Shown here one piece after another: positions 7,905 through 14,889 of a stretch of 14,889 bases of DNA. How positions within the stretch are numbered: position 1 is the stretch's first letter; the number at the start of each line of letters is the position of its first letter. Position numbers and translations under genes: made by a program. A model generated the notes under the pieces. It saw only the letters and a program-made list of their open reading frames with translations. It was not told the DNA's origin and ran no database searches. Where the stretch lies: the NCBI GenBank assembly GCA_018266095.1, contig JAFEBC010000461.1, positions 1-14,889 of the forward strand, written 5' to 3'. The stretch comes from Deltaproteobacteria bacterium. GTDB lineage: Bacteria; Myxococcota; Myxococcia; Myxococcales; 40CM-4-68-19.

Positions 7905-9272
7905 ATGCCCGACCAGCAGCCGACGACGCCCCTCCCTGTCGCGCCGCCGCCGCAGGATGACGACGCGTACAGCGTGGAGGATCTGCGCGACGCCTGGCAT
8001 GTCCTCGCGCGCGCCGATCGCGTGCAGGCCCTGCGCGCGCTGCCGCGCGACACCGCGGAGGAGTTCTTCTTCGAGCTGGGCGCGCGCGATCAGGCGCACC
8101 TGTTGCTCGACCTCCCGCAGGCCGAGCGGCGCTCGTGGCTCCGTCTGCTCGAGCCCGACGACGTGGCCGACCTCGTGCAGGAGGCGGGCGCGGCCAACAA
8201 GGACATGCTGCTCGGGCTGCTCGACGAGACCACCAAGCGCGAGGTGCAGGCGCTGCTCGCGTACGCCGAGGATCACGCCGGCGGCCTGATGAGCACGCGC
8301 TTCGGGCGGCTGCGTCCGGAGATGACCATCGCCGAGGCGGTCACGTACCTGCGCAAGCAGTCGCGCGAATCGATCGGCACCATCTACTACGTGTACGTGC
8401 TCGATCAGGAGCAGCGCATCCTCGGCGTCGTGTCGTTCCGCGAATTGCTCACGGCCGAGCCGAGCCAGATCGTGCGCGAGGTGATGCACACCGAGGTGCA
8501 CAGCATCCCCGAGGAGATGGACCAGGAGCAGGTCGGTCAGCTCTTCGCCAAGACCAAGTTCCTGGCCATGCCCGTGGTCGACGCCGAGCGGCGCATCAAG
8601 GGCATCATCACCGCCGACGACGTGGTGAACGTGGTCGAGGAAGAGGCCACCGAGGACATCCAGAAGATGGGCGGCACCGAAGCCCTCGGCGAGCCGTATC
8701 TGCAGATCAGCTTCTGGGCGATGATCAAGAAGCGCGCGGGCTGGCTCGCGGTGCTCTTCGTCGGCGAGATGTTCACGGCGACGGCGATGGGCTTCTTCGA
8801 GAAGGAGATCGAGAAGGCGGTCGTGCTCGCGCTCTTCACGCCGCTCATCATCTCGTCGGGCGGCAACTCCGGCTCGCAGGCCACCTCGCTCGTCATCCGC
8901 GCCATGGCGCTGCGCGAGATCACGCTGCGCGATTGGTTCCGCGTGGTGCGGCGCGAGCTGGGCTCGGGCTTCTCGCTCGGCTTCTTCCTCGGCTGCATCG
9001 GCTTCGCGCGCATCACGCTGTGGCACTTCGTGTTCGGCAGCTATCCGGACCACCACTGGCTGCTCGCCACCACCGTGTTCGCCAGCCTCATCGGCGTCGT
9101 CGCCTTCGGCACCGTGGTCGGCGCGCTGCTCCCGTTCATCCTGCGCAAGCTCGGGTTCGACCCCGCCAGCGCGAGCGCGCCGTTCGTGGCCACGCTGTCC
9201 GACGTGTCGGGCCTCGTCATCTACTTCTCGGTGGCGGCGGCGACCTTCTTGCGCGGCGCGGGGATCAGCTAG
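7905..9272 (+). CDS. mgtE: MgtE-family magnesium transporter
   Basis: A 455-residue inner-membrane Mg2+ channel. A Pro-rich lead (8-17) precedes the MgtE N domain (to about 135: LRALPRDTAEEFFFELG, LLLDLPQAERRSWLRLLEPDDVADLVQEAG, YAEDHAGGLMSTRFGRL). Two CBS domains follow (about 137-190 and 191-250, with EVMHTEVHSIPEEMDQEQVGQLFAKTKFLAMPVVD), then the plug-helix region and five membrane helices (about 275-452). The pore motif SSGGNSGSQATSLVIRAMAL (317-336) is intact, and the Mg2+-selecting acidic residue is present as D433 in PFVATLSDVSGLVIYF. Length and order are normal for the family, so gating by intracellular Mg2+ through the N and CBS domains is expected. It is divergent from the outer-membrane protein gene and ends 6 bases from the stop of the opposing ABC exporter gene. 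Confidence 0.97.
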   Translation: MPDQQPTTPLPVAPPPQDDDAYSVEDLRDAWHVLARADRVQALRALPRDTAEEFFFELGARDQAHLLLDLPQAERRSWLRLLEPDDVADLVQEAGAANKDMLLGLLDETTKREVQALLAYAEDHAGGLMSTRFGRLRPEMTIAEAVTYLRKQSRESIGTIYYVYVLDQEQRILGVVSFRELLTAEPSQIVREVMHTEVHSIPEEMDQEQVGQLFAKTKFLAMPVVDAERRIKGIITADDVVNVVEEEATEDIQKMGGTEALGEPYLQISFWAMIKKRAGWLAVLFVGEMFTATAMGFFEKEIEKAVVLALFTPLIISSGGNSGSQATSLVIRAMALREITLRDWFRVVRRELGSGFSLGFFLGCIGFARITLWHFVFGSYPDHHWLLATTVFASLIGVVAFGTVVGALLPFILRKLGFDPASASAPFVATLSDVSGLVIYFSVAAATFLRGAGIS

Positions 9273-9278
9273 CGGCGC

Positions 9279-11051
9279 TCAGGCCAGTTGGAATTGCTTC
9301 TCCACCAGCTTCTTGTACGGCCCCTCGCGCTGCATGAGCTCCGCGTGGCGCCCGCTCTCGACCACGCTGCCGCCGTCGAGGACCACCACGCGATCCGCGC
9401 CCACCACCGTCGACAACCGGTGCGCGATGATGAGCGTGGTGCGGCCCTTCATCAGCTTCTCCAGCGCGTCGCGCACGAGCGATTCGCTCTCGGCGTCGAG
9501 CGCGCTCGTCGCCTCATCCAGCAAGAGGATCCGCGGATCCTTGAGCACGGCGCGCGCGATGGCCACGCGCTGCTTCTGGCCTCCTGAGAGCTGCACGCCG
9601 CGCTCGCCCACCAGCGTGGCGTAGCCCTGCGGGAACTTGCTGACGAAGTCGTGCGCATGCGACGCGCGCGCCGCGGCCTCGATCTCGGCGTCGGTGGCCT
9701 CCGGCTTGCCGTAGCGGATGTTCTCGGCGATCGACGCGCTGAAGAGGATGGGCTCCTGCGCCACGGTGCCGATCTGCCGGCGCAGCCACTGCGGATCGAG
9801 CTCGCGCAGATCGATGCCGTCGAGCGTGATCTCACCTGTCTTCGTTCCCGGCGCGACGTGCGCGCTCGGCAGCGTGGGATCGTAGAGACGCAACATCAAC
9901 GAGCCCACCGTGGACTTGCCCGCGCCCGACGCGCCCACCAGCGCGACCACCTCGCCTTCCTTCAGCGTGAGCTCGAGCCCGCGCAGCACCGGCACGTCCT
10001 TGCGCGTGGGATACGCGAACCACACCTGATGGAAGCCCAGGTGCCCGCGCGGACGTCCGGGCGCGAGGCCGCCGGTCGGCGCGATCTCCGGCTTGCGATC
10101 GAGGATCTCGAACACGCGCTCGGCCGCGCCCAGCGCCTTCATGAAGTCGGCCCACAGATCCGCGAGCGCGCCGAGCGCGAAGGCGACCATGAGCGTGTAG
10201 ACGAGGAAGCTCGAGAGCTGGCCCACGGTGAGCGCGCCCTGCGCCACGAGGCGGCTGCCGTACCAGAACACGAGCGCCACCGCGCCGAAGCCCGCGAAGG
10301 TGGCGCCGCTGATGAAGAATCCGCCCGCGCGCGCCCGCTTCTGCGCCAGGCCGAACGAGCGCCACACCGCGGAGGCGTAGCGATTCCCCTCGTTGTTCTC
10401 CGCCGCGAACGCGCGCACGGTGCGGATGCCGGAGATGCTCTCCTCGGCCACCTCGTTGCTCTGCGCCAGCGCGTCCTGCACGTCCTTGGACAGCTTGCGG
10501 ATGCCGCGGCCATAGAGCACGGCGCCGATCGCGATCGGTGGCACCACCGCCAGCATCAAGAGCGTCAGGATCGGCGAGGTCCAGAAGAGGAACCCCACGC
10601 CGCCCAGCACCTGCGCGCCGTTGCGCAGCACCATGGAGATGTTCGCGCTCACCGCGCTCTGCAAGACCGTGGTGTCGCTCGCGAGCCGGTTCGTCAACTC
10701 GCCCGTGCGCCGCTCGTCGAAGAAGGCGATCTCCTGATCGAGGATGCGCCGGTACAACTGCTCGCGCAGCCGCGTGACCACGCTCTCGCCGGCCACCGAG
10801 AAGAGCACCGCGCGCAGGCCGATCGCCGCCGCCTGCGCCAGCGCGATGATGCCCATGAAGATGGCCGCGTGATCGATCTGCGTACGCGCAGCCGGCGAGG
10901 CCGCGCCGTCGATGACCTGCTTGATCCCCTGCGGATACAAGAGGCCCGCGACCGAGCCGAGCAAGAGGAAGAAGGTCCCGAGCAGGAGCCGATTGCGTTC
11001 GGGGCGGGCCAGCGACAACAGCCGCCGGATGGTCAAGGAGCGCTTGGTCAC
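9279..11051 (-). CDS. MsbA/ABCB-like ABC exporter (fused membrane and ATPase domains)
   Basis: A 590-residue half-transporter that should work as a homodimer exporting a lipid, peptide or drug-like substrate; substrate not predictable. The membrane domain spans about 20-305, with coupling signatures FFDERRTGELTNRLASDT (110-127) and IRTVRAFAAENNE (209-221). The ATPase domain from about 338 has all motifs: Walker A GASGAGKST (373-381), Q-loop VAQEPILFSASIAENI, signature LSGGQKQR (488-495), Walker B ILLLDEATSALD (508-519) and H-loop IIAHRLST (H544). About 12 extra residues (392-405, LPSAHVAPGTKT) sit just before GEITLDG. The start is GTG 11051, 12 bases after the methyltransferase stop, so the two are probably co-transcribed. 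No terminator fits between it and mgtE. Confidence 0.95.
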   Translation of the reverse strand: MTKRSLTIRRLLSLARPERNRLLLGTFFLLLGSVAGLLYPQGIKQVIDGAASPAARTQIDHAAIFMGIIALAQAAAIGLRAVLFSVAGESVVTRLREQLYRRILDQEIAFFDERRTGELTNRLASDTTVLQSAVSANISMVLRNGAQVLGGVGFLFWTSPILTLLMLAVVPPIAIGAVLYGRGIRKLSKDVQDALAQSNEVAEESISGIRTVRAFAAENNEGNRYASAVWRSFGLAQKRARAGGFFISGATFAGFGAVALVFWYGSRLVAQGALTVGQLSSFLVYTLMVAFALGALADLWADFMKALGAAERVFEILDRKPEIAPTGGLAPGRPRGHLGFHQVWFAYPTRKDVPVLRGLELTLKEGEVVALVGASGAGKSTVGSLMLRLYDPTLPSAHVAPGTKTGEITLDGIDLRELDPQWLRRQIGTVAQEPILFSASIAENIRYGKPEATDAEIEAAARASHAHDFVSKFPQGYATLVGERGVQLSGGQKQRVAIARAVLKDPRILLLDEATSALDAESESLVRDALEKLMKGRTTLIIAHRLSTVVGADRVVVLDGGSVVESGRHAELMQREGPYKKLVEKQFQLA

Positions 11052-11063
11052 GGTCTGCCGAGG

Positions 11064-11711
11064 CTAACGCCGCGCGGCCTTCCGCGCACCTCGACGTGTG
11101 CCCGACAGCGGACGCGGCTTGCGCACTTGATAGAACAGGCTGCGCGTGCCCTTGCCGCGGCCCCACGACAGCTCCTTGCGCCACACGATCTCGAAGGCCG
11201 GATGCGGCAGCGCCTGCGACACCGTGAACACGCGCGCGCCGTCCGGTGCGGCCGCGATGGCGTCGCCGAGCTCGAGCATGATCTGCTTGTTGAAGCACGT
11301 CGAGTAGCAGAAGAAGATCGTGCCCTTCGAGAGGTTCGTCTTCTGGAATTCGCGCACGTGGATGCGCGCGTTCTTGATCTTCAATTCGCGCTTGGCCGAG
11401 GTGCCCAGCGCGGCCAACTTGGGCAGCACCTCCACGCCGTGCGATTCGCGCACGAACAGCGCCGCGCCCAAGACGCAGTTGCCAGGGCCGGCGCCGATGT
11501 CGAAGAAGATGTCGCGCTTGGTGGCCTTGGCGGCCTTCAGGATGTGCACCACGATCGACGCGGGCGTGATGCCGAAGCCGAGCGTGGGATCGCGGCCGCG
11601 GCCGACAGCCTTGCGCGCTTCGTCGGCGGCCAGGTACGGGTAGCGGTCCTCGATGGCGCGGTCGATCTCGCGCAGGCGCTTCTTCTGTGCGGCGCTGACG
11701 GTGAAAGGCAT
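11064..11711 (-). CDS. Dot1-like class I SAM-dependent methyltransferase
   Basis: A 215-residue protein. A helical lead (1-35, KKRLREIDRAIEDRYPYL) precedes LGFGITPASIVVHIL and the SAM-binding motif I IFFDIGAGPGN (68-78), with the adenosine-ribose acid in GVEVLP (E94). The later segments KGTIFFCYSTCFNKQIMLELGDAIAAAPDGARVFTVSQ and the closing WGRGKGTRSLFYQV follow the layout of the DOT1 catalytic core (helix-length loop after motif I, a VNNFAF-like strand, then GGRIVSSK). The last 18 residues are strongly basic (KPRPLSGTRRGARKAARR). Eukaryotic DOT1 methylates histone H3 Lys79; the target of bacterial Dot1-like enzymes is generally unknown. ATG 11711 has a -10-like element 8 bases upstream and no Shine-Dalgarno. 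It precedes the ABC exporter gene by 12 bases. Confidence 0.8.
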   Translation of the reverse strand: MPFTVSAAQKKRLREIDRAIEDRYPYLAADEARKAVGRGRDPTLGFGITPASIVVHILKAAKATKRDIFFDIGAGPGNCVLGAALFVRESHGVEVLPKLAALGTSAKRELKIKNARIHVREFQKTNLSKGTIFFCYSTCFNKQIMLELGDAIAAAPDGARVFTVSQALPHPAFEIVWRKELSWGRGKGTRSLFYQVRKPRPLSGTRRGARKAARR

Positions 11712-11719
11712 GGCGCCGG

Positions 11720-11748
11720 ATCGTAGCGTGAGCCCGCGCAGGCGTCAT
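11720..11748 (-). promoter_or_regulatory. Candidate leaderless promoter of the methyltransferase-exporter pair
   Basis: On the minus strand ATGACG, 17 bases, TACGAT (plus positions 11743-11748 and 11720-11725), both 4 of 6 to consensus. The -10 ends 8 bases before ATG 11711, predicting a transcript with almost no leader. The surrounding 10-mer GATCGTAGCG (plus strand, 11719-11728) is identical to that in front of the outer-membrane protein gene (7790-7799). Confidence 0.45.
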
Positions 11749-11800
11749 GTGCGGAGTGCAAGCGGCCCGCCCGGGCCTTCTGTCTCGCGCGAGCGACTGT

Positions 11801-11833
11801 TGGTATGTTCACGATCCCTGCAGCGCTCAGGAG
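11801..11833 (+). promoter_or_regulatory. Extended -10 promoter and Shine-Dalgarno for the large membrane protein
   Basis: TGGTATGTT (11801-11809) fits the extended -10 pattern TGnTATnnT; no good -35 is present (CTGTCT, 18 bases upstream, is the best). AGGAG (11829-11833) lies 8 bases before ATG 11842 and supports that start over ATG 11845. Confidence 0.45.
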
Positions 11834-11841
11834 TCCCTCCC

Positions 11842-14800
11842 ATGATGCGTCCGATCGTCGTCGCGCTCTGCGCGTGCGTCGCGCTGTCGTCTCCCGCCCT
11901 CGCTGGCCCGCTGCCCAAGGACAAGGTCCCCGATCCGCTCAAGTCGTGGACGGCGTGGGCCCTGCACGGACACGAGGGCCTGCAGTGCCCGACGCTCCTG
12001 GGCAACGACGTGGCCGACGACGACATCGGGACCGAGGCCGCGGGCTGCAAGTTCGTGACGCGGCTGGAGCTCTCGCTCGACGCGAAGAGCGGCCGGTTCA
12101 GCGAGAGCGCGCGCTCGTTCGTCGACGGCTTCGTGCCGCTCCCGGGCGGCGATGAGCACTGGCCCAACGACGTGAAGGTGGACGGCAAGGGCGGCGCGGT
12201 GATCGCGCGTGACGGCGCGCCGGTGCTCTGGCTGACCGCGGGCGATCACGTGATCACGGGCACGTTCGCGTGGACCGAACTGCCGGAGTCGATCTCGGTG
12301 CCGCCGGAGACGGGCCTCGTCTCGCTCACGCTGCGCGGGAAGAGCGTGCCGTTTCCGGTGCTCGAGGATTCGGGCCTCTTGTGGCTGCAGCGCGAAGGCG
12401 AGGACGAGGCCGCCGAGGAGAACCGCGTCGAGCTCACCGTGTTCCGCCAGATCGTCGACGACGTGCCCACGCGCGTGATCACGCGGCTCAAGCTGGAGAT
12501 CTCGGGCAAGAACCGCGAGGTGCTCCTGGGCCGCGCGCTGCTCGACGGCTTCGTGCCGCTCTCGCTGGACAGCCCGCTGCCTGCGCGCCTCGAGCCCGAT
12601 GGGCGCCTGCGCGTGCAGGTGCGGCCAGGGACGTTCCGCGTGTCGATCGAGGCGCGTCACGACGGCCCACTGCAGAAGCTCGCGCTCGAGGCGCAGCCCG
12701 AGGGCCAGCAGTGGGCGCCCGAGGAGATCTGGGTCTACTCGGCGGTGCCCTCGCTGCGGCTCGCGGAGGTGCAGGGGCTGCCGCAGATCGATGCGGCGCA
12801 GACGCGGCTCGATGACGACTGGAAGCGCTTGCCGGCCTATCGCGTGCGACCCGGCGAGTCGCTCACGTTCGCCGAACAGCGCCGCGGCGACGCCGATCCC
12901 GCGCCGGACAAGGTCGATCTCACGCGCACCATCTGGCTCGACTTCGACGGCAAGGGCGCCACCTCGATCGACGCGCTCAGCGGCACGCTCTCGCGGAGCT
13001 GGCGGCTGGAGATGCAGGCGCCGCAGCAGCTCGGCCGCGCCATGATCGGCGGCGAGGATCAGCTCATCACCCGCACGAGTGAAGCCGCGGCGCCAGGCGT
13101 GGAGGTGCGCTCGGGACGCTTCGCCATGTCGGCAGAGAGCCGCCTCGATGGCTCCGTGTCCGCGCTGCCCGCGGTGGGCTGGGATCACGACGTCAACTCG
13201 CTCAGCGTGAACCTCAACATGCCGCCCGGCTGGCGCCTCGTGCACGCGGGCGGCGTGGATGAAGTGTCGCAGACGTGGCTGCAGCGCTGGTCTCTGCTCG
13301 ATCTCTTCGTGGTCCTGATGGTCGCGCTCGCGGCCGGGAAGCTGTTCGGCGTGCGCTTCGGCATCCTCGCGTTCGTTACGCTCGGCCTCTCGCTGCCCGA
13401 GGGCGCGCCGCGCTGGGCCTGGCTCGCGCCGCTCGTCGCCGAGGCGCTCTTGCGCGTGGTGCCTGCGGGGATCGCGGCGAAGCTGCTCAACATCGCGCGT
13501 GTGGCCACGTGGACAGTGCTCGCGATCCTGCTGGTGCCCTTCTCGGTCACGCACCTGCGCAGCGGTCTCACGCCCTCGGTCGAGAACCGCGTCGACGAAG
13601 GTGAAGAATCCGCGTCGATCGAGTACTACCGCTCGAATTCGCTCGTCTCGCGCGCGCTGGCACCCCCTCCTCCTGAGAACGAGGCTGGCGTCCCGGATAT
13701 ATCCGGGATGGACGCAGCGCCCGCGCAGACGTTCCTGGCGCCGAACGCCATGATGAAGAAGAAGGTCGCCCACAAGGCTGCGCCCAATGCTGCCGCGCGC
13801 GACGAAGGGGTCCTCGGGCAAGCGCTCGGCGCCGCGCTCGGCGGTGTGGTCTCCGGCTCAGGCCAGATCGGCAGCCTCGGGCGCGGGAGCGGCTCCGCCA
13901 AGCTCGGCTCGCAGCAGGTCTACGCGCAGAACGCGCAGCGCCAGATGCAGAACATCGACCCGCAGGCCATCGTGCAGACGGGCACCGGCATGCCCAACTG
14001 GACCTGGCGGCAGATCACGCTGCACTGGAGCGGGCCCGTCGAGAAGTCGGCGAAGCTCGTGCTCTGGCTCCTGCCGCCGTGGGCCAACCTCGTGCTCTCG
14101 TTCCTGCGCGTGCTCCTGCTGGCGGCGCTGTTCGCCGTCGTGATCCTGCGGCGCCGCGAAGGGCCGCCGGAGGAAGGGCCGTCGTCTCCGGGCGCTCCCG
14201 GAAGCTCGACCTTCGCCGCCACCGCCGCCGTGATTGTGCTCCTGCTCCCAGCGGGCGCGCGCGCCGACGCCGACGTGCACGGCATGCCTTCCGACGACCT
14301 CTTGACGCAGCTGCGCCAGAAGCTCACCGAGCGGCCCGCGTGCATGCCCGACTGCGCGCAGAGCCCCAAGCTGGTGGTCGATGCATCCGGGGGCCAGCTC
14401 AAGCTGAAGTTCGAGATCGCCGCGGCCGCGCAGCTCGCGGTGCCGCTGCCGGGGAGCGCAGCGCAGTGGACTCCCGAGCGCGTGCTGCTCGACGGCGCGC
14501 CCGCCAAAGCGCTCCTGCGCAGCGGCGATTCGCTCTACGTGCTCGTGCCCGAGGGCCTGCACACCGCCGAGCTCTCCGGCCCGATTCCGCCGCGCGACTC
14601 CGTACAGCTCGCGTTGCCGCTGCGTCCGCACCGCGTCGAGGCGCACCTCGAGGGCTTCACGCTCGACGGCCTGCACCCCGACGGCACCACCGAGGAGTCG
14701 CTGCAGCTCACCCGCAAGCAGCGAGGGACCCCGCAGGGCAAGCTCGAGCCCGGACAGCTCCCTGCGTTCGCCGAGGTGCGCCGCGCGCTTGTGCTCGGGC

Positions 14801-14889
14801 TCACGTGGGAAGTGCAGACCGAGGTGGTGCGCCGCTCGCCTGCCGCCACGCCCGCGACGCTCGAGGTCCCGCTGTTGCCCGGCGAGTCC
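11842..14889 (+). CDS. Large multi-domain envelope membrane protein of unknown function, 3' end beyond window
   Basis: An uninterrupted frame of 1016 codons from ATG 11842 to the window edge. The order is: signal peptide ending SPALA (about 1-22); a large extracytoplasmic beta-rich region (23-480) with Cys49 and Cys69 and repeated V-DGFVPL and G-x-(H/F)-x-(I/V) strands; a cluster of hydrophobic helices (about 483-570, starting RWSLLDLFVVLMVALAAGKLFG); a Pro/Ala then Gly/Ser-rich linker (604-692); a second hydrophobic block (739-774, LVLWLLPPWANLVLSFLRVLLLAALF); an internal signal-like segment TFAATAAVIVLLLPAGARA (790-808); and a second beta-rich region with Cys834 and Cys838. Segments GWDHDVNSLSVNLNMPPGWRL and QTGTGMPNWTWRQITLHWSGPV look like conserved family motifs seen in uncharacterised proteobacterial proteins, but I cannot name the family or a function. 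Confidence 0.85.
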   Translation, partial: MMRPIVVALCACVALSSPALAGPLPKDKVPDPLKSWTAWALHGHEGLQCPTLLGNDVADDDIGTEAAGCKFVTRLELSLDAKSGRFSESARSFVDGFVPLPGGDEHWPNDVKVDGKGGAVIARDGAPVLWLTAGDHVITGTFAWTELPESISVPPETGLVSLTLRGKSVPFPVLEDSGLLWLQREGEDEAAEENRVELTVFRQIVDDVPTRVITRLKLEISGKNREVLLGRALLDGFVPLSLDSPLPARLEPDGRLRVQVRPGTFRVSIEARHDGPLQKLALEAQPEGQQWAPEEIWVYSAVPSLRLAEVQGLPQIDAAQTRLDDDWKRLPAYRVRPGESLTFAEQRRGDADPAPDKVDLTRTIWLDFDGKGATSIDALSGTLSRSWRLEMQAPQQLGRAMIGGEDQLITRTSEAAAPGVEVRSGRFAMSAESRLDGSVSALPAVGWDHDVNSLSVNLNMPPGWRLVHAGGVDEVSQTWLQRWSLLDLFVVLMVALAAGKLFGVRFGILAFVTLGLSLPEGAPRWAWLAPLVAEALLRVVPAGIAAKLLNIARVATWTVLAILLVPFSVTHLRSGLTPSVENRVDEGEESASIEYYRSNSLVSRALAPPPPENEAGVPDISGMDAAPAQTFLAPNAMMKKKVAHKAAPNAAARDEGVLGQALGAALGGVVSGSGQIGSLGRGSGSAKLGSQQVYAQNAQRQMQNIDPQAIVQTGTGMPNWTWRQITLHWSGPVEKSAKLVLWLLPPWANLVLSFLRVLLLAALFAVVILRRREGPPEEGPSSPGAPGSSTFAATAAVIVLLLPAGARADADVHGMPSDDLLTQLRQKLTERPACMPDCAQSPKLVVDASGGQLKLKFEIAAAAQLAVPLPGSAAQWTPERVLLDGAPAKALLRSGDSLYVLVPEGLHTAELSGPIPPRDSVQLALPLRPHRVEAHLEGFTLDGLHPDGTTEESLQLTRKQRGTPQGKLEPGQLPAFAEVRRALVLGLTWEVQTEVVRRSPAATPATLEVPLLPGES
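13691..13708. repeat. Perfect 18-base palindrome inside the large membrane protein gene
   Basis: TCCCGGATATATCCGGGA equals its own reverse complement. It lies in the Pro/Ala-rich linker region and encodes PDISG in the reading frame. It has an AT-rich centre and an ATA isoleucine codon, unlike the surrounding GC-biased codons. Confidence 0.9.

Noticed and set aside
7785..9056. Upstream extension of the outer-membrane protein frame through mgtE antisense
   Set aside because: The extension reads as Arg/Glu/His-rich non-protein, and ATG 7784 opens a clean signal peptide.
9651..11726. A 691-codon plus-strand open frame
   Set aside because: It is antisense to the ABC exporter and methyltransferase, both of which have complete family motifs; its own translation has none.
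11827..13821. A 664-codon minus-strand open frame
   Set aside because: It is antisense to the large membrane protein gene, whose sense frame has a Shine-Dalgarno, a signal peptide and hydrophobic helices. The antisense translation is low-complexity Arg/His-rich.

Overview
The window reads as chromosomal DNA from a high-GC Gram-negative bacterium. A myxobacterium or other Myxococcota/Deltaproteobacteria-like lineage is my best inference. Reasons: strong G/C third-position bias in every gene, exported proteins of Gram-negative type (a lipoprotein, a small outer-membrane barrel, a large envelope protein), a LigD with a ligase-then-polymerase order, and a Dot1-like methyltransferase. The lineage is not proven. 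Most genes are housekeeping or envelope genes, and I see no phage, IS, CRISPR, tRNA or rRNA.

Layout. Bases 2-1438 (+) are the 3' part of a LigD-type NHEJ protein: end of the ligase domain, an Asn-Ala repeat linker, and a complete polymerase domain. A secreted endonuclease/exonuclease/phosphatase-fold lipoprotein follows (1612-2508, +). It converges on maeB (2620-4905, -), an NADP-malic enzyme with a phosphotransacetylase-like C-terminus, and a large imperfect hairpin lies between them. Divergent from maeB is a + strand run: an exported metallo-beta-lactamase-fold hydrolase (5078-5947), a small DksA/TraR-type zinc-finger protein (5999-6301) and aat (6317-7054), an N-degron aminoacyl-tRNA transferase.

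This run converges on a small outer-membrane protein gene (7239-7784, -) across a 150-base near-perfect palindrome (7084-7233). mgtE (7905-9272, +) starts divergently from the outer-membrane gene and ends 6 bases from the end of an opposing MsbA-like ABC exporter gene (9279-11051, -). The exporter is preceded on its own strand by a Dot1-like methyltransferase (11064-11711, -), probably in one transcript. Divergent from that pair, an open reading frame runs from 11842 off the end of the window (at least 1016 codons). It encodes a large multi-membrane-segment envelope protein of unknown function with an apparent internal duplication.

The strongest candidates for something undescribed are the large duplicated membrane protein at the right end, the 150-base nested palindrome at 7084-7233, and the Dot1-like methyltransferase with a basic tail beside an ABC exporter. 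Smaller curiosities are a start codon buried in a hairpin (5975-5999), two putative leaderless promoters that share a 10-mer, and an 18-base palindrome carrying a rare ATA codon inside a coding region.
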